53,702 nucleotides of DNA, taken from assembly GCA_013335535.1 (NCBI GenBank), contig JAAXVL010000018.1, positions 1 to 53,702 on the forward strand, read 5' to 3'. The notes under the pieces were generated by a model, which was not told the DNA's origin, did not search any database, and worked only from the letters and a program-made list of their open reading frames with translations. The translations under genes and the position numbers were made by a program. Position 1 is the first letter of the stretch, and each line of letters starts with the position of its first letter. This document shows positions 16,246 through 25,228 of the stretch, piece after piece. This DNA comes from Azonexaceae bacterium. GTDB taxonomy: Bacteria; Pseudomonadota; Gammaproteobacteria; Burkholderiales; Rhodocyclaceae.

Positions 16246-16734
16246 TTAGATGTGGTAAACGTCGATCACGTGGCGGATGTAGTCGGTCTTGAGGACGACC
16301 TTCTTGTCCTTGATGATCGGGCTCGCGCCGCTCACATCCATCGTGTAGAAGCTGGTGCCGCAGAAGTGATCCGTATGGTTGTAGCGGATGCTCATCGTGT
16401 GCCAGTTGAAGCGCAGCTTCACTGTCGTGCCGCTCTGCTCGACGATCTCGACGTTGGTGATGTTGTGCGAGGTCCGGGTGTCCGGGATCGTCGCGCTGGA
16501 GCGCTCGGTGCGGATGCGGTAGACGCGGTCTTCAAGGCCGGCGCGGCGGCCATACCAGATCAGCGAAATTTCGCTCTGCGGATCTTCGGTCAGCTCGCCG
16601 TCGTCGTCCCAGGCCGGCATCCAGAAGGTGCACTGTTCATCGTAGAGGGCCAGCCAGCTGTCCCAGTCGCGGTCGTCAAGAAGACGCGCTTCCTTGTACA
16701 GGAAGGCACAGATGTTTTCGTAGGAAAGGCTCAT
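16246..16734 (-). CDS. benB: benzoate 1,2-dioxygenase small (beta) subunit
   Basis: The 162-residue protein has the cystatin-like SnoaL/NTF2 fold of ring-hydroxylating dioxygenase beta subunits, with EARLLDDRDWDSWLALYDE near the N-terminus, a WMPAWDDDGE segment, and the conserved tail. It has a structural role in the alpha3beta3 hexamer. It lies 15 bases after benA in the same transcript. Confidence 0.93.
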   Translation of the reverse strand: MSLSYENICAFLYKEARLLDDRDWDSWLALYDEQCTFWMPAWDDDGELTEDPQSEISLIWYGRRAGLEDRVYRIRTERSSATIPDTRTSHNITNVEIVEQSGTTVKLRFNWHTMSIRYNHTDHFCGTSFYTMDVSGASPIIKDKKVVLKTDYIRHVIDVYHI

Positions 16735-16749
16735 TGCAGTGGTCTCCGA

Positions 16750-18093
16750 TTATTGGGCTTTGGCTTGTTCGGCGGCGAGGGCCTTGTGCATCTGCTCCAG
16801 CCAGTAGGTGTGCTGGGCGACGTAGAGGCCTTCGTCTTCAGTCTTGATGCCGGACAGGATGGGCTTGAGATTGATCTTGTCGGCTTCGGCATCCGGACCT
16901 TCGACCCAGTGCTCGGCGCCGCGCGACATGTCGTTCCATTCGAAATAACCGGCTTCGAAGCCTTCCTGGCAAGCGCGGAATTCTTCGAGATCGTCCGGTG
17001 TCGCCATGCCGGAGGCGTTGAAGAAGTCTTCGTACTGGCGGATGCGCTTGGCGCGGGCTTCAGGCGATTCGCCCTTGGGCGCGATGCAGTAGATGGTGAC
17101 TTCGGTGCGGTTCGGGGCGAGCGGACGGAAGACGCGGATCTGCGAGCTGAACTGGTCCATCAGGAAGACGTTCGGGTACAGGCAGAGGTTGCGCGAGTTC
17201 TTGATCATCCAGTCGGCCTTGGCTTCGCCGAATTCGCTGACCAGGCGGTCGCGCTGCTCCATGAGCGGGCGATCTTCCGGGTTGTCCCAGCGCGTCCACA
17301 GCAGCAGGTGGCCGTTCTCGAAGGAGTAGGAACCCCCGCCGTTCTTGGCCCAGCCGCCGGCGCTCATGGCGTTGATGTCGTCGCCGGAGTCGCGGCTCTT
17401 GCGCTGGGCCTGGGTGGCGGCGTAGTTCCAGTGGGTGGCGGTCACGTGGTAACCGTCGGCGCCGTTCTCGGCCTGCAGCTTCCAGTTGCCTTCATAAACG
17501 TAGGTCGATGAGCCGCGCAGGACTTCGAGGCCGTCCGGCGACTGGTCGACGATCATGTCGATGATCTTCTTCGATTCGCCGAGGAAATCTTCCAGCGGCT
17601 GGACATCGGCGTTCAGGCTGCCGAACAGGAAACCCTTGTAGCACTCGAAGCGGGCGATTTTCTTGAGATCGTGCGAACCATCGCAGTTGAAGGTGGCCGG
17701 ATATCCCGTGCCTTCCGGATCCTTGATCTTGAGCAGCTTGCCGGAGTTGTTGAAGGTCCAGCCGTGGAACGGGCAGGTGTAGGTGGCCTTGTTGCCGTGC
17801 TTGAAGCGGGCCAGCGTGGCGCCGCGGTGGGCGCAGGCATTGATGAAGGCGTTGAGCTGGTTGTCCCTGTTGCGGGTGATGAAGATCGACTGGCGACCGA
17901 TCTTGGTCGTGTAGTAGTCATTGACCTTGCCGACCTGGCTTTCATGCGCCAGGTAGATCCAGTTGCCTTCGAAGATGTGCTTCATTTCCAGGTCGAACAA
18001 TTCCTGGTTGGTGAACATCTCGCGCTTGCAGCGATACAGGCCTTTTTCCTTGTCTTTCTGGATCAGTGTGTCCAGGTATTCCGTAGTGATCAT
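16750..18093 (-). CDS. benA: benzoate 1,2-dioxygenase large (alpha) subunit
   Basis: Catalyses dihydroxylation of benzoate to the cis-1,2-diol with O2 and NADH-derived electrons. The 447-residue protein has Rieske ligands Cys87, His89, Cys107 and His110 (CAHRG and CPFHGWTF). The mononuclear iron histidines His216 and His221 lie in [11 protein letters not shown], with an acidic third ligand near the C-terminus. Length and the [19 protein letters not shown] block fit BenA/XylX. It starts 29 bases downstream of the predicted transcription start of a BenR-box promoter. BenA and XylX cannot be separated by reading; benzoate is supported by benE and benR. Confidence 0.94.
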   Translation of the reverse strand: MITTEYLDTLIQKDKEKGLYRCKREMFTNQELFDLEMKHIFEGNWIYLAHESQVGKVNDYYTTKIGRQSIFITRNRDNQLNAFINACAHRGATLARFKHGNKATYTCPFHGWTFNNSGKLLKIKDPEGTGYPATFNCDGSHDLKKIARFECYKGFLFGSLNADVQPLEDFLGESKKIIDMIVDQSPDGLEVLRGSSTYVYEGNWKLQAENGADGYHVTATHWNYAATQAQRKSRDSGDDINAMSAGGWAKNGGGSYSFENGHLLLWTRWDNPEDRPLMEQRDRLVSEFGEAKADWMIKNSRNLCLYPNVFLMDQFSSQIRVFRPLAPNRTEVTIYCIAPKGESPEARAKRIRQYEDFFNASGMATPDDLEEFRACQEGFEAGYFEWNDMSRGAEHWVEGPDAEADKINLKPILSGIKTEDEGLYVAQHTYWLEQMHKALAAEQAKAQ

Positions 18094-18128
18094 TGCTGAG
18101 TCTCCAGTGTTATTTGATCGGAGCGCTC

Positions 18129-18192
18129 ATGGTAGGGACGCCTTCGCTCCCTAAATATCCAGTTTCTGCAGTATCGATATCCGAATTCTGCA
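18129..18192 (-). promoter_or_regulatory. BenR/XylS-type promoter of benABCD
   Basis: On the minus strand two direct half-sites occur: TGCAGAATTCGGATA (18192-18178) and TGCAGAAACTGGATA (18170-18156), start-to-start 22 bp. Both fit TGCA-N6-GGNTA, the XylS/BenR half-site. The proximal box overlaps the -35 (TATTTA, 18157-18152) by two bases, followed by a 17-bp spacer and -10 TACCAT (18134-18129). This is the layout of XylS-type promoters. The predicted start is near 18122. Confidence 0.8.
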
Positions 18193-18205
18193 TTGTTTAA
18201 CGAGT

Positions 18206-18269
18206 TGCATGAAATGGATACAAGTCCTGCAGAAACTGGATATTGCCGAAACCGGCAGCCCCCTAATCT
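18206..18269 (+). promoter_or_regulatory. BenR/XylS-type promoter of the oxidoreductase-C23O operon
   Basis: Two direct half-sites lie on the plus strand: TGCATGAAATGGATA (18206-18220) and TGCAGAAACTGGATA (18228-18242), start-to-start 22 bp. The proximal box overlaps a -35-like TATTGC (18241-18246) by two bases; 17 bp follow, then -10 TAATCT (18264-18269). The predicted transcription start is near 18276. A fifth, one-mismatch box (TGCAGAAACTGGATC) sits at 18349-18363 inside the first codons of the gene. Confidence 0.78.
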
Positions 18270-18343
18270 ACGCTCCAGAGCAGTTTCGGAAGGCACCCGC
18301 CAAATCCGGAACTGGAAAAACAAACCAACGGAGACAAGCGGGT

Positions 18344-21300
18344 ATGGCTGCAGAAACTGGATCGTCGAAGAAAGAGATCATCAATACCTTCACCCAGGAA
18401 ACGGGTGAGATTCACCTGGGCGGAATCGACGCTCTGGTTCGCCTGACGTTGGACCAGGTTCGTACCGATGCGCGGCGAGGTCTGAAGACCGGCATGTTCG
18501 TTTCGGGCTATCGCGGATCGCCGGTCGGCATGCTCGATGCCGCCCTGATCAAGCAGCAGAAGACCCTGCTCGCCAACAACATTCACTTCGTCGATGGCAT
18601 CAACGAAGACCTGGCTGCTACTGCCGTGTGGGGCACCCAGATGCTGCACACCGTCGGCCAGCAGAAACTGGATGGCGTTACCGGCATGTGGTACGGCAAG
18701 GCGCCGGGCGTCGATCGTTCGGGCGATGCGCTCAAGCACGCCAATTACACCGGCATCGGCAAGAACGGCGGCGTGCTGGCCATCGCTGGCGATGACCCGA
18801 GCTGCAAGAGCTCATCCCTGTGCTCGCAGTCCGAACCCATGCTCTACCACGTCGGCATGCCGTCGCTCTACCCGGCCAACGTCCAGGAAATCCTCGATTT
18901 CGGTCTGCACGGTTACAACATGTCGCGCCTGGCTGGCCTGTGGGTCGGCATGAAGATCGTCACCAACGTGGCTGACGGCACCGGCACCGCCAACATCTCG
19001 CCCGAGCGCCTGAATTTCGTGACGCCCGATTTGAGCTTCGACGGCAAGCCCTTCACCCCGAACATGAACCTCGGCATGAACGTGCGCGTCGAGGCGCTGG
19101 AGATGGAGCAGTCGCTCTACACCCGCCGGCACGAGATCGCCCGGCGCTACGCCCGCGCCAACAATCTCAATAACGTCGTCTTCGCTAACCCGGACGCCTG
19201 GATCGGCATCATCACGGCCGGCAAGACCTACAACGACCTCAACCAGGCTTTCCTGGAAATGGGTCTGGATGATGCGGCGCTCAAGCAGTACGGCATCCGC
19301 ATCCTCAAGATGGGCATGCTTTTCCCGATGGAGCCGAGCGTCGTCCGCGAATTCGCCCAGGGTCTCGAAGAAATCTTCGTCATCGAGGAAAAGCGCCCCT
19401 TCCTCGAGATGTTCGCCAAGGAAGTCCTTTACGGCACGGCCAACGCGCCGCGCATCGTCGGCAAGTTCGACGACGAGGGCAAGGAATTGCTGCCGCATTA
19501 CGGTGAATTCGAATCCGACATCATCGTTCGCGCCCTGTTGAAGCGCTTGTCGCGCAAGACGCGTATCGAGTCGGCCGAAAACTGGCTCAAGCGCCTCGAC
19601 GAAGTGCATTCGCGCAGCAAGCTGCCGACCTCGGTGCGGACCGCCTGGTATTGCTCGGGCTGCCCGCATAACAGCTCGACCGTGGCGCCGGACGGCAGCC
19701 TGGTTTCGGCCGGCATTGGCTGCCACACCATGGCCATGTGGATGGGCCGCAACGTCGTCATGGGTACCCATATGGGCGCCGAAGGCACGCAGTGGATTGG
19801 CATGGCGCCGTTCACCGAAGCGCAGCACATTTTCCAGAACATGGGCGATGGCACCTACGCCCACTCGGGCAGCCTGGCCATCCGCTATGCCGCCTCGACC
19901 GGCGTCAACATCACCTTCAAGCTGCTGCGCAACGCCCACACGTCGATGACCGGCGGTCAGGCCATCCAGGGCGAAGTGCCGGTGCAGAACATGGTCTCCG
20001 ACCTGCTGGCCAACGGCGTCAAGAAGATCATCGTCACTACCGACGACCCGGCCCGTTTCGCTGCCGTCAATCTGCCCAGCAATACCGAAGTCTGGCACCG
20101 CGACCGCCTCGATGAGGCCCAGCGCGTGCTGGCCGCGACGCCGGGCACCACCGTGCTGCTCCACGACCAGGAATGCGCCGCCGAATTGCGGCGCGCCCGT
20201 AGCCGCGGCAAGGCCGAGGAACCGGCTGAAGTGGTTGTGATCAACGAACGCGTCTGCGAAGGCTGCGGCGATTGCGGCGAAAAATCGAACTGCATGAGCG
20301 TCGAGCCGGTGGAAAGCGAATTCGGTCGCAAGACGCGCATCCACCAGTCGTCGTGCAACAAGGATTACAGCTGCGTAAAGGGCTTCTGCCCGTCATTCCT
20401 GACCGTCACGCCGAACCCGGCGCCGGCCACCGAGGGCAAGAAGCCGAAAAAGGGCCGCATCCCGGCGCTCGAACGCGAACTGCCGGTGCCCGTCAAGAAG
20501 GTCGACGACAGCCTCGGCTTCGGCATCCACGTCATGGGCATCGGCGGCACCGGTTCGGTCACCGTCGTCGCCACCCTGGCCAACGCGGCCCGCCTCGAAG
20601 GCAAGCACGTCATCGGCCTCGATCAGACCGGCCTGGCCCAGAAGGGTGGGGCGGTGATCTCCGACATCAAGATCACCCACGCGCCGTTCAAGGGCTCGAA
20701 CAAGATTTCCGACGGCCGTGCCGATCTTTACCTCGGCTTCGACATCCTGAACGCCACTGACCCGAAGAACCTCGACAAGTGTGGCAAGGAACGCACCATC
20801 GCCGTCGTGTCGACGACCCAGACGCCGACCGGCCAGATGGTCACCAACCGGCATTTGAAATTTCCGGCAATTTCCGGGTTGACCGTGGGAATCAACCGCG
20901 TCACCCGTGAAGAGCACAACGTCTTCCTCGACGGCCAGGCCATGGCCGAAGGGCTGTTCGGCGATGCCATGGCGACCAACAACTTCATGGTTGGCGTCGC
21001 TTTCCAGGCCGGCACCATCCCGCTCAAGGCCGAATCGATCGAACAGGCCATCCGGAATTCCGGCGTCGCCGTCGACATGAGTCTGGCGGCTTTCCGCTGG
21101 GGCCGCATGGTCGTTGTCGATCGCGTCTTTGTCGAAGCCGAGATCGCCAAACACAAGGCCGGTGGTTCAGTCATCCACTTCCTCGCTGCCCCGAAGTTGT
21201 CGGCCGCTGCCCGCGCCATTGTCGATGCCATCGGCGCTCAGGGCGAGGTCAAGCGTCTGGCCGAGATTCGCGTGCCGGAACTGATTGCCTTCCAGGATGA

Positions 21301-21904
21301 AGCCTATGCCCAGCGCTACGCCGATGTCGTCAAGCGCGTCGTCGCCGCCGAGCAGCGCGTCGGTACCGATGGCCAGCTGGCCGCGGCCGCTGCCCGCTAT
21401 CTGTACAAACTCATGGCCTACAAGGACGAGTACGAAGTCGCCCGCCTGCATACCGATCCGGCCTTCCTGGCCGAGCTCGATGCCCAGTTCCCGCATGGCT
21501 ACTCGGTGAAATACAACCTGGCGCCGCCGTTGCTGGCCGAACGCGATCCGCAGACCGGTCATCTCCAGAAGAAACAGTACGGACCGTGGATGGGCAAGGC
21601 TTTCCGCAAGCTGGCCGGCTTCAAGGGCCTGCGTGGCGGTTCGCTGGATATCTTCGGCAAGAGCGAGGAGCGCCGGACGGAACGTCAGTTGATCGAGGAC
21701 TACGTCCAGTTGCTCGACGAGATCGTCGGTCAGCTGAGCCCGGTGAACCACGCTGCAGCTGTCGCCCTGGCCTGCGTGCCGGACGAGATTCGCGGTTACG
21801 GCCACGTCAAGGAAAAGAGTCTGGTTGCAGCAAAGGCCTTGCAGGCCGAGCGCCAGCAGGCTTTCCGGACGGCGAAGCCGATCATCGAGATCAAGACTGC
21901 TTAA
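18344..21904 (+). CDS. fused indolepyruvate/2-oxoacid:ferredoxin oxidoreductase
   Basis: The 1186-residue single-chain enzyme is of the thiamine-diphosphate 2-oxoacid:ferredoxin oxidoreductase superfamily. The order is: pyrimidine-binding domain (FVSGYRGSPVGML near 50), TPP domain with WYCSGCPHNS and GDGTYAHSGS (501-510), cysteine-rich segment (CEGCGDCGEKSNC from 638 and a CNKDYSCVKGFC group), gamma domain (GIHVMGIGGTGS from 727), then a C-terminal helical domain. It decarboxylates a 2-oxoacid with CoA and reduces ferredoxin; the substrate is uncertain (arylpyruvates in relatives). ATG 18344 with CGGAGA fits; an earlier in-frame ATG at 18209 lies upstream of the predicted transcription start. 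Confidence 0.85.
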   Translation: MAAETGSSKKEIINTFTQETGEIHLGGIDALVRLTLDQVRTDARRGLKTGMFVSGYRGSPVGMLDAALIKQQKTLLANNIHFVDGINEDLAATAVWGTQMLHTVGQQKLDGVTGMWYGKAPGVDRSGDALKHANYTGIGKNGGVLAIAGDDPSCKSSSLCSQSEPMLYHVGMPSLYPANVQEILDFGLHGYNMSRLAGLWVGMKIVTNVADGTGTANISPERLNFVTPDLSFDGKPFTPNMNLGMNVRVEALEMEQSLYTRRHEIARRYARANNLNNVVFANPDAWIGIITAGKTYNDLNQAFLEMGLDDAALKQYGIRILKMGMLFPMEPSVVREFAQGLEEIFVIEEKRPFLEMFAKEVLYGTANAPRIVGKFDDEGKELLPHYGEFESDIIVRALLKRLSRKTRIESAENWLKRLDEVHSRSKLPTSVRTAWYCSGCPHNSSTVAPDGSLVSAGIGCHTMAMWMGRNVVMGTHMGAEGTQWIGMAPFTEAQHIFQNMGDGTYAHSGSLAIRYAASTGVNITFKLLRNAHTSMTGGQAIQGEVPVQNMVSDLLANGVKKIIVTTDDPARFAAVNLPSNTEVWHRDRLDEAQRVLAATPGTTVLLHDQECAAELRRARSRGKAEEPAEVVVINERVCEGCGDCGEKSNCMSVEPVESEFGRKTRIHQSSCNKDYSCVKGFCPSFLTVTPNPAPATEGKKPKKGRIPALERELPVPVKKVDDSLGFGIHVMGIGGTGSVTVVATLANAARLEGKHVIGLDQTGLAQKGGAVISDIKITHAPFKGSNKISDGRADLYLGFDILNATDPKNLDKCGKERTIAVVSTTQTPTGQMVTNRHLKFPAISGLTVGINRVTREEHNVFLDGQAMAEGLFGDAMATNNFMVGVAFQAGTIPLKAESIEQAIRNSGVAVDMSLAAFRWGRMVVVDRVFVEAEIAKHKAGGSVIHFLAAPKLSAAARAIVDAIGAQGEVKRLAEIRVPELIAFQDEAYAQRYADVVKRVVAAEQRVGTDGQLAAAAARYLYKLMAYKDEYEVARLHTDPAFLAELDAQFPHGYSVKYNLAPPLLAERDPQTGHLQKKQYGPWMGKAFRKLAGFKGLRGGSLDIFGKSEERRTERQLIEDYVQLLDEIVGQLSPVNHAAAVALACVPDEIRGYGHVKEKSLVAAKALQAERQQAFRTAKPIIEIKTA
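20852..20892 (+). repeat. 36-bp repeat-like sequence inside the oxidoreductase gene (copy 4, degenerate)
   Basis: GCATTTGAAATTTCCGGCAA followed by TTTCCGGGTTGACCGTGGGA matches the 36-bp family, including the whole CCGGTTGACCGTGG core apart from two single-base additions. It is translated in frame as HLKFPAISGLTVGI in the gamma domain. It is either a repeat absorbed into the coding sequence or a chance likeness. Confidence 0.4.
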
Positions 21905-21946
21905 TCCATTTTTATAACAACCACCCCAACAACGAGGAGCAAAGAC

Positions 21947-22876
21947 ATGGCAACAACTGGTGTAATGCGTCCCGGCCACGTGCAAGTGCGCGTGCTGGAC
22001 ATGGAAGAGAGCATCCATTTCTACAAGAACGTGCTCGGCCTGGTCGAAACTGGTCGCGATGCCTCCGGCCGCGTCTATTTCAAGGCCTGGGACGAGCATG
22101 ACCACAACAGCGTGATCCTGCGTCAGGCCGACACGGCCGGCATGGATTTCATGGGCTTCAAGGTGCGCGACAAGGCGACGCTGGAAAAGCTCGATGCCGA
22201 TCTGCAAGCCTATGGCGTCAAGACCGAGCGCATTGCGGCCGGCGATTTGCTGGAAACCGGCGAACGCGTCCGCTTCGTCATTCCCAGCGGCCACACCATG
22301 GAGCTGTACGCCGAGAAGACCTGCGTCGGCAACTGCCAGGACGACCTCAATCCGGATCCCTGGACGCCGGAATCCGAGCACGGCATCGCCCCGGTGCGCT
22401 TCGACCACGCGTTGCTTTATGGTCCGGACATCGAGAAAAACCTGGCCTTGTTTACCGACGTCCTCGGCTTCTATCTTGTCGAGCAGGTCTTGCTGCCGGA
22501 CGGCGAGGGGCAAATGGCCATCTTCATTACCTGCGGCCACAAGGCGCACGACCTGGCCTTCGTTCGTCACCCGGAGCCGAACAAGCTGCATCACATTTCC
22601 TTCCTGCTGCCGACCTGGGAAAAGGTGCTGCGCGCCGCCGATCTGATGTCGATGAACCGCATTTCCATTGACATCGGCCCGACGCGCCACGGCATCACGC
22701 GCGGCCAGACCATCTACGCCTTCGACCCCTCGGGCAACCGTTTCGAGACCTTCGCCCAGGGCTACGAAACCTACCCGGATTACCCGGTCAAGACCTGGTC
22801 CTTCGAAGAAGTTGGCACCGGCATCTTCTACCACGACCGCGTGCTCAACGAGCGCTTCCTGAGCGTCGTGACCTGA
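21947..22876 (+). CDS. dmpB: catechol 2,3-dioxygenase
   Basis: Extradiol meta-cleavage of catechol to 2-hydroxymuconate semialdehyde with Fe(II) and O2. The 309-residue two-domain vicinal-oxygen-chelate protein is of the XylE/DmpB subfamily. Iron ligands are His154 (RFDHALLYG), one of His215/His216 (KLHHISFLL) and Glu267 (NRFETFAQG). GAGGAG precedes the ATG. It lies 42 bases after the oxidoreductase gene and just before the second dehydrogenase copy. No XylT-like reactivating ferredoxin accompanies it. It links BenABCD to the meta pathway. Confidence 0.95.
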   Translation: MATTGVMRPGHVQVRVLDMEESIHFYKNVLGLVETGRDASGRVYFKAWDEHDHNSVILRQADTAGMDFMGFKVRDKATLEKLDADLQAYGVKTERIAAGDLLETGERVRFVIPSGHTMELYAEKTCVGNCQDDLNPDPWTPESEHGIAPVRFDHALLYGPDIEKNLALFTDVLGFYLVEQVLLPDGEGQMAIFITCGHKAHDLAFVRHPEPNKLHHISFLLPTWEKVLRAADLMSMNRISIDIGPTRHGITRGQTIYAFDPSGNRFETFAQGYETYPDYPVKTWSFEEVGTGIFYHDRVLNERFLSVVT

Positions 22877-22934
22877 TTCGCAGCGCGCTCCGAAGACCAT
22901 CAGGAAAACAGCACTCCCAACAGAGGACAACAAC

Positions 22935-24395
22935 ATGCTTCAAGACAAAATTCTGAATTTCATCAACGGCGAGTTCGTCGCCACCGACAAGTGGTTCGAG
23001 AACCGCACGCCGGTTTCCAATGCCCTGATCGGCCAGGTGGCCGAGGCCGGCAAGGCGGAAGTCGACGCGGCTGTCGCTGCTGCCCAGGCCGCCCTCAAGG
23101 GGCCGTGGGGCAAGATGACCCTGGCCAAGCGCGTCGAACTGCTCGAAGCGCTGGTTGCCGAAATCAACGCCCGCTTCGATGAATTCCTCGAAGCCGAATG
23201 TGCCGATACCGGCAAGCCGAAGAGCCTCGCCTCGCACATCGACATCCCGCGCGGCGCCGCCAACTTCAAGGTCTTCGCCGACGTGATCAAGAACGTGCCG
23301 GGCGAATTCTTCGACATGGCCACCCCGGACGGTGGCACCGCCATCAACTACACCTTCCGCTCCCCGGTCGGCGTGGTCGGCGTCATCTGCCCGTGGAACC
23401 TGCCGCTGCTGCTCATGACCTGGAAGGTCGGCCCGGCCCTGGCCTGTGGCAACACCGTGGTCGTCAAGCCGTCCGAGGAAACGCCGCGTACCGCGGCGCT
23501 GCTCGGCGAGGTCATGAACAAGGTCGGCATCCCGAAGGGCGTCTATAACGTCGTGCATGGCTTCGGCCCGAACTCGGCCGGGGAATTCCTGACCACGCAC
23601 CCGGATGTCGACGCCATCACCTTCACCGGCGAAACCCGCACCGGCGAAATTATCAATCGCGCTGCGTCGGTCGGTTCGCGTCCGGTGTCGCTGGAGATGG
23701 GCGGCAAGAACGCGGCCATCGTCTTCGCCGACTGCGATTTCGATGCCGCCATCGAAGGCACGCTGCGCTCCGCTTTCGCCAACTGTGGTCAGGTCTGCCT
23801 GGGCACCGAGCGCGTTTATGTCGAGCGGCCGATTTTCGAGAAGTTCGTCGCCGCCATGAAGGCCGGTGCCGAGAAGCTCAAGATCGGCGTGCCAGAAGAT
23901 CCGGCCACCGGCATGGGTCCGCTGATCAGCAAGGAACACCAGAACAAGGTGCTGAGCTACTTCCAGATCGCCAAGGATGCCGGCGCCACCATCGTCACCG
24001 GCGGCGGCGTGCCCGACATGCCGGCCGAACTGAAGGACGGTTGCTGGGTGCAGCCGACGATCTGGACCGGCCTGCCGGAGACCGCCCGCGTCATCAAGGA
24101 AGAAATCTTCGGGCCGTGCTGCCACATCGCGCCGTTCGACACCGAGGAAGAAGTGCTGGAAAAGGCCAACGACAACATCTACGGCCTGGCCACCGCCATC
24201 TGGACGAAAGACGTCTCGCGCGCCAATCGCGTTGCGCAACAGATGGAAGTCGGGATCGCCTGGGTCAATAGCTGGTTCCTGCGCGACCTGCGCACGGCCT
24301 TCGGCGGCGCCAAACAGTCCGGTATCGGCCGCGAGGGTGGGGTGCATTCGCTCGAGTTCTACACCGAACTCAAGAACATCTGCATCAAGTTGTAA
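22935..24395 (+). CDS. 2-hydroxymuconic semialdehyde dehydrogenase, copy 2
   Basis: The 486-residue paralogue of the gene at 430 has the catalytic pair at the same positions: Glu254 (LEMGGKN) and Cys288 (GQVCLGTERV). The N-terminal 60 residues and the loop around 360 differ most from copy 1. It acts directly on the product of the adjacent catechol 2,3-dioxygenase. AGAGGA lies upstream of the ATG. A duplicated dehydrogenase with its own ring-cleavage enzyme suggests the benzoate module can run separately from the left cluster. Confidence 0.92.
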   Translation: MLQDKILNFINGEFVATDKWFENRTPVSNALIGQVAEAGKAEVDAAVAAAQAALKGPWGKMTLAKRVELLEALVAEINARFDEFLEAECADTGKPKSLASHIDIPRGAANFKVFADVIKNVPGEFFDMATPDGGTAINYTFRSPVGVVGVICPWNLPLLLMTWKVGPALACGNTVVVKPSEETPRTAALLGEVMNKVGIPKGVYNVVHGFGPNSAGEFLTTHPDVDAITFTGETRTGEIINRAASVGSRPVSLEMGGKNAAIVFADCDFDAAIEGTLRSAFANCGQVCLGTERVYVERPIFEKFVAAMKAGAEKLKIGVPEDPATGMGPLISKEHQNKVLSYFQIAKDAGATIVTGGGVPDMPAELKDGCWVQPTIWTGLPETARVIKEEIFGPCCHIAPFDTEEEVLEKANDNIYGLATAIWTKDVSRANRVAQQMEVGIAWVNSWFLRDLRTAFGGAKQSGIGREGGVHSLEFYTELKNICIKL

Positions 24396-24428
24396 GCGCC
24401 GTCCCTCATACAAGACAGGAAACTAATA

Positions 24429-25211
24429 ATGGATCAATCGACAATCGAGAAACTGGGCGACTCGCTCTATGAAGCGCTGGTCGCCCGCCAGCCGATTGCA
24501 CCGCTGAGCGCGTCGCATCCGGACATGACCATCGAGGATGCCTACCACGTCCAGCAACGCATGATTTCGCGCCGTCTGGCCACCGGTGAGCGCGTTGTCG
24601 GCAAGAAGATCGGTGTGACCAGCAAGGCGGTCATGAACATGCTCGGCGTGCATCAGCCGGACTTCGGCTATCTGCTCGACGGCATGGTTTACAACGAAGG
24701 CGAATCCATTGCGATGGATGAGCTGATTCAACCCAAGGCCGAAGGCGAAATCGCCTTCCTGCTCAAGAAAGATCTGCAAGGCCCGGGCATCACGGCGGCC
24801 GATGTGCTGGCCGCCACCGAAGGTGTCATGGCCTGCTTCGAGATCGTCGATTCGCGCATCCAGGACTGGAAGATCAAGATCCAGGACACCGTGTCCGACA
24901 ACGCGTCCTGCGGTGTCTTCGTGCTTGGTGACCAGCTGGTCGACCTGGCCGATATCGACCTCGCCCTGTGCGGCATGGTGCTCGAGAAGAACGGCGAAAT
25001 CGTCGTTACCGGCGCCGGTGCCGCGACCATGGGCCACCCGGTCAATGCCATGGTCTGGCTGGCCAACACCCTCGGCAATCTGGGTATCGCGCTCAAGGCC
25101 GGCGACATCGTGCTGTCCGGTGCGATGGGCGCCATGGTCCCGGTCGTCAAGGGCGACAACCTGCGCATGAGCATCGGCGGCCTTGGCGGCTGCTCGGTCC
25201 GCTTCGTCTAA
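24429..25211 (+). CDS. 2-oxopent-4-enoate hydratase, copy 2
   Basis: The 260-residue paralogue of the gene at 1898 shares GKKIGVTSKAVMNMLGVHQP, the metal glutamates in KAEGEIAFLL, FEIVDSR and DWKIKIQDT. It follows the second dehydrogenase by 33 bases and precedes the second decarboxylase by 17, the same gene order as in the left cluster. Confidence 0.9.
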   Translation: MDQSTIEKLGDSLYEALVARQPIAPLSASHPDMTIEDAYHVQQRMISRRLATGERVVGKKIGVTSKAVMNMLGVHQPDFGYLLDGMVYNEGESIAMDELIQPKAEGEIAFLLKKDLQGPGITAADVLAATEGVMACFEIVDSRIQDWKIKIQDTVSDNASCGVFVLGDQLVDLADIDLALCGMVLEKNGEIVVTGAGAATMGHPVNAMVWLANTLGNLGIALKAGDIVLSGAMGAMVPVVKGDNLRMSIGGLGGCSVRFV

Positions 25212-25228
25212 TTACAAGGATTCCCGAC

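Noticed and set aside
18209..18343. Earlier in-frame ATG for the oxidoreductase (45 extra codons)
   Set aside because: It would start within the BenR boxes and upstream of the predicted transcription start; ATG 18344 has a ribosome site and gives the family-like N-terminus.
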